Positions 58,080 to 64,000 of a stretch of 64,000 nucleotides of DNA are shown here, in pieces (position 1 is the first letter of the stretch; each line of letters starts with the position of its first letter). Location of the stretch: positions 15,375,907 through 15,439,906 of the forward strand of contig LR990041.1 of NCBI GenBank assembly GCA_905147135.1. Direction: 5' to 3'. Source of the stretch: Blastobasis lacticolella. Lineage: Eukaryota; Arthropoda; Insecta; Lepidoptera; Blastobasidae. The notes beneath the pieces are model-generated. The model did no database searches. It was not told the DNA's origin and saw nothing but the letters and a program-made list of their open reading frames with translations. A program made the translations under genes and the position numbers.

Positions 58080-58340
58080 ATGGCACAGGCGTGCACAGAC
58101 AGTCATGACTCGTGGCAGAGATGCCACAGCTGTGACATAGCACAGTCATGACAGATATGCTACAGACGTAACACAATGGACACGGATGTTAAAGAGCTGA
58201 TGCTGTAGCTCTAACATTGTGGCCACAGTCGTGACAGAGATGCCGCAGCTGTGACATGGTGCATGGCAGCTGCCATGACCGTGACACTGTGGTATGGTCC
58301 TGACAAACTGCCACCAAGAGCGTGACACCGTAAACTCTCC
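58080..58340. repeat. degenerate tandem repeats of about 40 bp in a bruno-3 intron
   Basis: Variants of cagtcatgac, agagatgccacagctgtgac and tgctacagacgtaacac recur five to six times. They end about 40 bases short of the exon donor at 58383. Confidence 0.65.
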
Positions 58341-58383
58341 ACGATTGTGAAGAGCATGTATGACATGGGATGCCTGGACTCAC

Positions 58384-58476
58384 CGACGCCGGCGAAAGGC
58401 GGCATGCCCGGGTAAGCGGCGTGCTGCAGCGCCGCCGCCTCGCCGTTGGGCAGCCCCTGCGCCGATACCGGCACCG
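58384..58476 (-). CDS. bru3: bruno-3/CELF linker exon (Ala/Gly/Pro)
   Basis: 93-bp exon between acceptor atattccag and donor gtgagt, encoding VPVSAQGLPNGEAAALQHAA then YPGMPPFAGV. Linker between RRM2 and RRM3. The phase matches both neighbours. Confidence 0.88.
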
Positions 58477-58941
58477 CTGGAATATTTACAGCAGACCAAT
58501 CAATGACGGAGTTGTTGAGTAACCTACATACAGATTTCACTGTAACGCCACTATTGTGGCTTCCTTTAAAGTTGTGATAAAGTTCTAGGGTGCTTTACCG
58601 TTAGTAAGTAGGTTAAAAGTCTACTATAATTTTGTGATTGACTGAAACGATTTCGTTTTTAAAAGGAAGGGTTGGACTAGAAGTAGCATACGTAGACCCA
58701 TAAAATATGCCCCTCTGTTACGGGACGCTGTTGATTCCCGTCCCGAAAGGAACATTTAATACACGAGATACGCACCTTGAACTACATATATGTACATTAC
58801 CCGAAATCCTCAGCCACCACATCCAAAGTGAAACAACGAAAATACCTCTGGCATTCTCTTAATCTGAGTCTTGTAGCGTTTTATCATATGGAAGGTATCA
58901 AGGTTAAGTACTCAAATGGTATTAATGGGTGTGATACTCAC

Positions 58942-59118
58942 GGCCAGTAAAGGTCTGGTGGATGCCGTTAGTGAAGACAGCCTCCTGCGGCGGCGGCTGA
59001 CCGTTGACGGTCTGGGCGGCCATGTTAAACCCGGGCATAGTGGGTGACGGCAGTGACGGCAAGGCGCCGTTCAGAGGCTGTGCACCGCCCGTGCCTATCG
59101 CCAGCCCGGAGAAATTGT
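58942..59118 (-). CDS. bru3: bruno-3/CELF linker exon
   Basis: 177-bp exon between acceptor ctgtttcag and donor gtgagt, encoding [20 protein letters not shown], a Ser/Pro stretch, and [15 protein letters not shown]. Linker region; the low-complexity Asn/Gly/Pro content is normal for CELF proteins. The frame joins 59814-59928 through a split Asp codon. Confidence 0.88.
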
Positions 59119-59813
59119 CTGAAACAGTAGATTGGTGAGGATTGTCTGTAGGCAGCCGTGTGGTTCTGTAAGGTAGCATAAAGCACCAATCCTGTCCATT
59201 TATGAGGCGTACAAGAAGACTAAGACCAGCTAGACCTCTGTCGACTAGAAAATGGGCAGTAGCGTTTTCTGTTGCACGGTCAGTGCTCGACCGGCGGGCG
59301 GTCGTAGCCATATATTCGCGCGCACGTTAGCGGTGAACTCAAGTATGAGTAGTTCATACATTGTAGTTGATATAAGTCGCTACGTTAGACCGACGTGCAT
59401 GCGTACCGTCGGCTGAACACTAAATAGAGCCTGCGTCTCCTGCCTGAGCTATCAGTAGCGGCGTAGCACGAGTCGCAGCTAAAGTTGCCATTTATTATAA
59501 TGACTTTTGATATTTTCGCTGCCGTATCTTCATCTAAGTATAATGTTTCAATCGTGCTGGACATCCGATTAATGGATAGTGCTAGTTTGTCAGGTTGTAA
59601 GGTAAATGAGCAGCACTAGTGCCTTTAGGTTCATATGGTCCTCTACATCAGAATGTCTACTGTTGCAGCGAGATCGACACCCAAAATTAAGCTTCCGCGT
59701 TCTTCTTTTGGAAACCCTGAGACTCGTTGAGCCGTCATTGGAGTCGAAAGGCATTTCATACGGTACATTATTATTATTATATTATTTAAGGAACAACAGT
59801 GCGGCGTGCTTAC

Positions 59814-59928
59814 CGGAGGTGGGCGGCACAACGGAGTTAGTCATGCCGTTAAGGGCATGCGACGCAAGCGCAGTCATGGGGCTGATGTACCCCTGCGCCG
59901 TCGCAGCCACCATCAGCGCCGCTTGTTG
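59814..59928 (-). CDS. bru3: bruno-3/CELF linker exon (QQAALM)
   Basis: 115-bp exon between acceptor tctgtttgcag and donor gtaagc, encoding QQAALMVAATAQGYISPMTA then LASHALNGMTNSVVPPTS. The QQAALM-AATAQG block follows the YAQ end of the previous exon in bruno-3. This exon receives whichever of the repeated donors at 60500-60707 is used. Confidence 0.9.
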
Positions 59929-60494
59929 CTGCAAACAGAGAACTACATGTTTCCCTGTCTAACATATTGTGACATACTTTGCCGTCAATATGTTAGTCAT
60001 ACTCGAACGCATCGCTTTCTAGCTTTTTTTAAATTTAGGCGAAAAGGTCCTTCTTAAGCAGAACATCTGCTTCTAGGCTTTCCGAGATTGGATATTTAGG
60101 TAGTTACGAACTGTTTATATTTATAAATACATAATATAAGTGTTACTGATCGGAAATCGTACTATTCAGTAATTTCAAAGGCAAAATTTAACTTTATTTC
60201 ATTAGGCTTAAGGCTTCTTTTCGAGATGGATAAGTGACATCTGGAGGCAACAAGTGAAACAATATCACAGGATCAATGGTTGCCATCTTGCGCTCCAAAA
60301 CCGCTAAGGATCTGGATGCTTTCTGGAAGAGTATTGGCTGAAGGGTGTTGCAATAGGTGATCAAGGGATTTTGAGCGAGGCGATATTTTTATGTGAGTCA
60401 TACATAACTCAATATGAAAATAGAGACCAAGTTCAACGTTGAAGTTACGAGTGGATCGACTTTGCTAAAATTCGTTCAAACTACTTGGGTTTAC

Positions 60495-60706
60495 AGTCTA
60501 AAACTCAGAGGTGTGAAACCTACCTGCTCAGTGATGAGACTTTCCTGATCAGTGATGAGCCGCACCTGCTTAGTGATGAGACCTACCTGCTCATTGATGA
60601 GATGTACCTGCTCAGTGATGAAACGTACCTGGACAGTGATGAGACGTATCTGCTCAGTAATGAGACGTATTTGCTCAGTGATGAGACGTACCTGCTCAGT
60701 GATGAC
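60495..60706 (-). repeat. 21-bp in-frame tandem repeats carrying repeated 5' splice sites
   Basis: Directly after the exon's YAQ codons come a partial unit and eight units of 21 bp (consensus gtacgtctcatcactgagcag on the transcribed strand), all open in the exon's frame. Read through, they give V/I-R-L-I-T-E-Q heptads. Unit borders CAG-gtacgt, CAG-gtacat and CAG-gtaggt are near-consensus donors; two borders have lost the GT through g-to-a change and one reads gaaagt. Confidence 0.9.
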
Positions 60707-60850
60707 CTGCGCGTAGGTGCCGTAGGCGCCGAATTGGTTGAACACGAACGGGTTGAGCAGACTCATGTTGCCAGCCATCTGCTGCATGCGTCGCAGCTGC
60801 CGCTCCTTCTCAGTGTCAGCAAACTTCACTACCAGGCTTGAAGATGCACC
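60692..60850 (-). CDS. bru3: bruno-3/CELF exon after RRM2, with variable 3' end
   Basis: Acceptor gttaccag, then [40 protein letters not shown] and GAYGTYAQ. The [10 protein letters not shown] block is the conserved end of RRM2 in CELF proteins. The 3' boundary is uncertain. A CAG at 60707 is followed by gtcatc, a weak donor. The next CAG at 60692 is followed by gtacgt, a strong donor, and adds five residues (VITEQ). Further repeated donors downstream would each add seven residues without changing frame. Earlier exons (RRM1, RRM2) lie beyond the window or in undetected sequence to the right. Confidence 0.9.
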
Positions 60851-62865
60851 CTGGTAACGAGACTTTAAATATTGCGGCAGTCAAATCAAAATATTAACAG
60901 CATTGTAAAGTAGGACATTCTAACATTAATTTATATGGAAAACATTTGTGTAATATTTTCTAAAACATTTAATAGTCGAGATAGATAATGTTTACTATGA
61001 TAAAACTTTGTGACAAATATAATTAATAATAATTATAATTTTTAATAGAAAGAATAACAATTTTATTGAGTTGTTAATTTAGGGACTTGTCAATACACAA
61101 TATACAGGTTGACCTTAGCCTCTGGGCAAATAATGAAACCCTGTTTAAGACTGCTACTCAGCAGCATCATAAAATAGGGGTTTCGTTAATTATACAAAAA
61201 GCTTTTTGATCAATTGATCAATACATTTTTTTAAATTTAATTTAGCCTGTCATATGGCGTGGAGTTTTAATGAAATTACTTCCTCGACAATGCAACTACA
61301 TACTGGCAGCTCGGCAGCAGCAGAGTGATAAATTTAAAATCGTTGATTTTTCGGTAAATACTTTACTGATTGTTATGATACTTTGCAGTTTTGTTTTAAA
61401 TACTCTATTCAACTAGTAATATTCGGCTTTGTCCAGAGCGTAAAGACACCCTGTATAAAATACAACGTTTACTTCATTAATCTAAGAATACTTTGAAAAA
61501 GTTCATTCACTAAAAAAGAACAAAATAAATCTTGTGAACAAACCTTATTTCACATATTCACGGTAAACGACAGTATCATAAATCCTCTCTCATCATCACA
61601 CCGCATGTCATACAAAATCCAAACACGAGCGCACTATACATTCATAACGTCATAACACTTGTATAAGCTGTGAGGGGCCTCAGTCGGGGCCTACTCGTAC
61701 AAAAGTCATGCCGACTGTCCCGCCCTTCCGCCGTTTAAAAATTCAGTGCTACGAACGTCCCGACAATCGCTGCCTGCAATTCACCAACTAGCGGGCCCTC
61801 GAGAACTAAACGTTGAACGGTCGTATTCATTATGTATCTGTATTCCGTAGACGGGGCGAGTGTAGGTACTCGTAGCTCGGAGCAGCCGTAGCAGGGCTAC
61901 GACTACGCCGTTTAGGCTTTTTACTATGAGTCTAGATAGTGCCAGAATTACGCGTAGAGGTTGGGTTTCATTCGAGATCCGCTGTACCTTCGATACTCGG
62001 AACTACACCATTTCATGTTAAGGATATTGAATGTTTAGTAAGTTGATATAAGACTGAAATTGGCCGTGTTACAATACGACGTGTGGTTTGTCAATATGCG
62101 ATGTTTCTCATAAAAATACGAAGAAGTTAAGAAGTAAACTGCTAGAAAATAAGTTTCCTCGACTATACTTCGCCGCAAAGCGAAGGTATCTGTAGTATCT
62201 TGCTTCTCGATCAAGAACTTCGCGTCATGCGCTGTGGACTTCGTCCATTTAGCGAACTTAGTGCTAATTACCTATAACGTACTGTGTGCTGTTTTCACAA
62301 TAAGTTTAAAATAAGACCATAGTAAAAAGTCTCGGCTGGGCGCTAAGCCTTTCGTTTTCACTTTTCGATAACAGGGTGGATAGTAGCTATCGTAGACAAT
62401 AAGAAGACTTTCAAATGTTTACATCGCTCAGCCGATCATTCATCGTTTAACTTACGGCTCTTATGTTACACTATTTCGGCCGTTGTTCTATTAATTTTAC
62501 AAATAAACCGTTCGCCAGCCGAGACAGCCCTGTGCCGGGCGTCCGTAGGCCTGCGAGCAACAGGTTTCCCCCCGCACCAATGCAACAAGTTATTTCGGGA
62601 AGAGATCCAAAAATGCAGCCTGCAAACTTGGCCCGGTTGCCTTCGGTAATTGAGCCCAAGTGGCACTTTGGCGCACTGAGTGGTTTAACTATCTGGTAAA
62701 GCAGTAATAGGTTCTCGTGAAGCGGTAATGTAGGCGTTCATTGTAATGTAGGAGGTAAGTAAAGTTGGTGCGAGGCTTTGGTTAATTGTTTCATTGTCAC
62801 CTAGGGGTTCTGAATTTAAGTAAGTATTGTTGTTGAAACCGATTTTGGGTATTTTTAATTATTTA
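60851..62865. other. bruno-3 intron, no further exon found
   Basis: No RRM-like coding segment seen. A GC-richer stretch at 62505-62690 is open on both strands but has no recognisable domain or clear splice sites. It may be part of a repeat. Confidence 0.4.
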
Positions 62866-62998
62866 CCCATGCTGGCAGGTACTCTTACGGTGAGGGAAAA
62901 CATCGTGATGAAACCTGCATATTCAGGCGTCGATATCTCTAACCATGATCCAACCTCTACTAGTACGGTTCCCCTGGAAGCAGGGTCACGGAGGCAGG
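62866..62998 (+). repeat. SINE central fragment
   Basis: ctcttacggtgagggaaaac, atcgtgatgaaacctgcata and ggttcccctggaagcagggt match the middle of the SINE at 9646-10004. Confidence 0.75.
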
Positions 62999-63802
62999 CA
63001 CGGATCCAGGATTTGGTTGAGGGGGGGGCAAAGTCAAAATTATAGGAATCTTCAACTGAGAATACCTGTAGGTATTCTCAGTAGAAGAGCGCCGTGAGTA
63101 AAAACAACATTTGCCCTTGTTAGTATGGTGAACAATAAATGAATGAGCGACCGGAGCGAGCTTGACATTTTTTACGTTTGAGATCTTAAAAGCTGGAGTG
63201 TATTGAATGAATGAGCGAGCGGAGTGTGCTTGTAATTTGTGATATTTTGGGTTATAAAAGCTTCAGGTGGTTCATATTAATGAGCGAGCGAAGCGAGCTC
63301 GCTATTTTTGACATTTTTGGTCTTTACAGCAATGGGTGATCCTCGCAATAGTAATTTAAGGAAATAAATGAATGAGTAACCGCAACGAGCTAGGTGAATG
63401 ATAAGAAAAGTATCTGAAACTTATGAATGAGCGAGCGAAGCGACCTCGAAATTTTTTACATTTTGGGTCGAAATTTTAGATATTTTGGGGGTTTTACAGC
63501 AATCGGAGCGCGCACGAAACTTTTAACTTTTCTTAAAACGTTTTACGTTGTTTACGTTTACGTTGTTAAACGTAATTTCAGGTTTTGAAAGGCGTAAAGT
63601 ATGATAAAACTGAAGGCAATGAATGGGTGAGCTCGAAATTATTGACATTTCTGTTTTAAAAAGTTGGAGTTATCGATAAAATCAATAAAAAGAACGAGCG
63701 CAGCGAGCTTCGAATTTTTGACTTTTGGCTCATAAAACCATAGGCGATTGTGAGTCAGAATGTGGGCATTGCCCCCCCCCCTGGATCTACGCCTGTACGG
63801 AG
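62999..63802. mobile_element. repeat element with poly-G/poly-C ends and GAGCGAGCG tandem core
   Basis: The left end cacggatccagg-ttgaggggggggcaaa and right end gccccccccccctggatctacgcctg are inverted relatives. Inside, about eight degenerate units contain gaatgagcgagcggagcgag followed by gacattttt. No coding frame. Confidence 0.65.
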
Positions 63803-64000
63803 GTCTAGTTTATGCATGATCTGGAAAAAATAAAAAAAGTAGTACACAAGAACATCAACCGCCTGTTTGCCTACCGTATGACATAAAAAAAAATCACCAT
63901 TTATAAATTTTAAAGGCTACAATTAAATTTAAATTTTATACACATAAACGTGTTTTCTTAAATTTACGAGTACCTATTTATTTGCTGTACTAGGACAAGG
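63803..64000. other. non-coding right edge
   Basis: AT-rich, nothing recognised. Confidence 0.4.

Noticed and set aside
62463..62699. Possible coding exon in a GC-richer patch
   Set aside because: Open on both strands, no RRM or other domain and no convincing splice sites.

Overview
The window reads as a piece of a lepidopteran (moth or butterfly) nuclear genome. It has intron-rich host genes with short exons, tRNA-derived SINEs with the central domain typical of Lepidoptera, RTE and CR1/Jockey-group LINEs, many MITEs, and an AT-rich background. Nothing prokaryotic is present. No species can be named from the sequence alone.

Layout. (1) About 0.4-8.2 kb, minus strand: five exons of a SID-1-like (SIDT, dsRNA channel family) gene with matching splice phases. 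They cover the end of the ectodomain, the first membrane segment and the acidic cytosolic loop. One exon has a partial tandem copy carrying a stop, and the introns are full of LINE, SINE, MITE and foldback insertions. (2) About 8.2-26 kb: a transposon-rich interval with RTE LINE pieces, a complete SINE with target-site duplication, a 143-bp satellite array and GC-rich dispersed repeats. I found no host exon there. (3) About 26.0-40.7 kb: a nearly full-length CR1/Jockey-group LINE on the minus strand, split by a 10-kb AT-rich block that is not LINE. The block carries one intact I-kappa-B-like ankyrin gene and four protein tyrosine phosphatase (PTP) genes of the intronless type found in bracoviruses (polydnaviruses of parasitoid wasps). 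The simplest reading is a germline-integrated bracovirus segment. A 1.3-kb hAT element with an exact 8-bp target duplication has jumped into the block. (4) About 41.5-46.4 kb: a decayed Ty3/Gypsy LTR element on the minus strand with an unusual array of covarying hairpins before its 3' LTR. (5) About 47-61 kb: the 3' part of a CELF/Bruno RNA-binding protein gene on the minus strand, closest to bruno-3. Seven coding exons end in RRM3, and there is a spliced, GC-patchy 3' region. (6) 61-64 kb: intron or upstream sequence with repeats.

How the parts relate. The two host genes point the same way (minus) and are unrelated in function. The viral block lies between them, either intergenic or inside an undetected long 5' intron of the SID-1-like gene. 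None of the four viral PTPs keeps the full HCx5R catalytic signature; three still have long open frames. The nesting order is LINE first, viral DNA into the LINE, then hAT into the viral DNA, which gives a relative clock. The other unusual host feature is a run of eight in-frame 21-bp repeats at an exon boundary of the Bruno gene, most units carrying a plausible 5' splice site.
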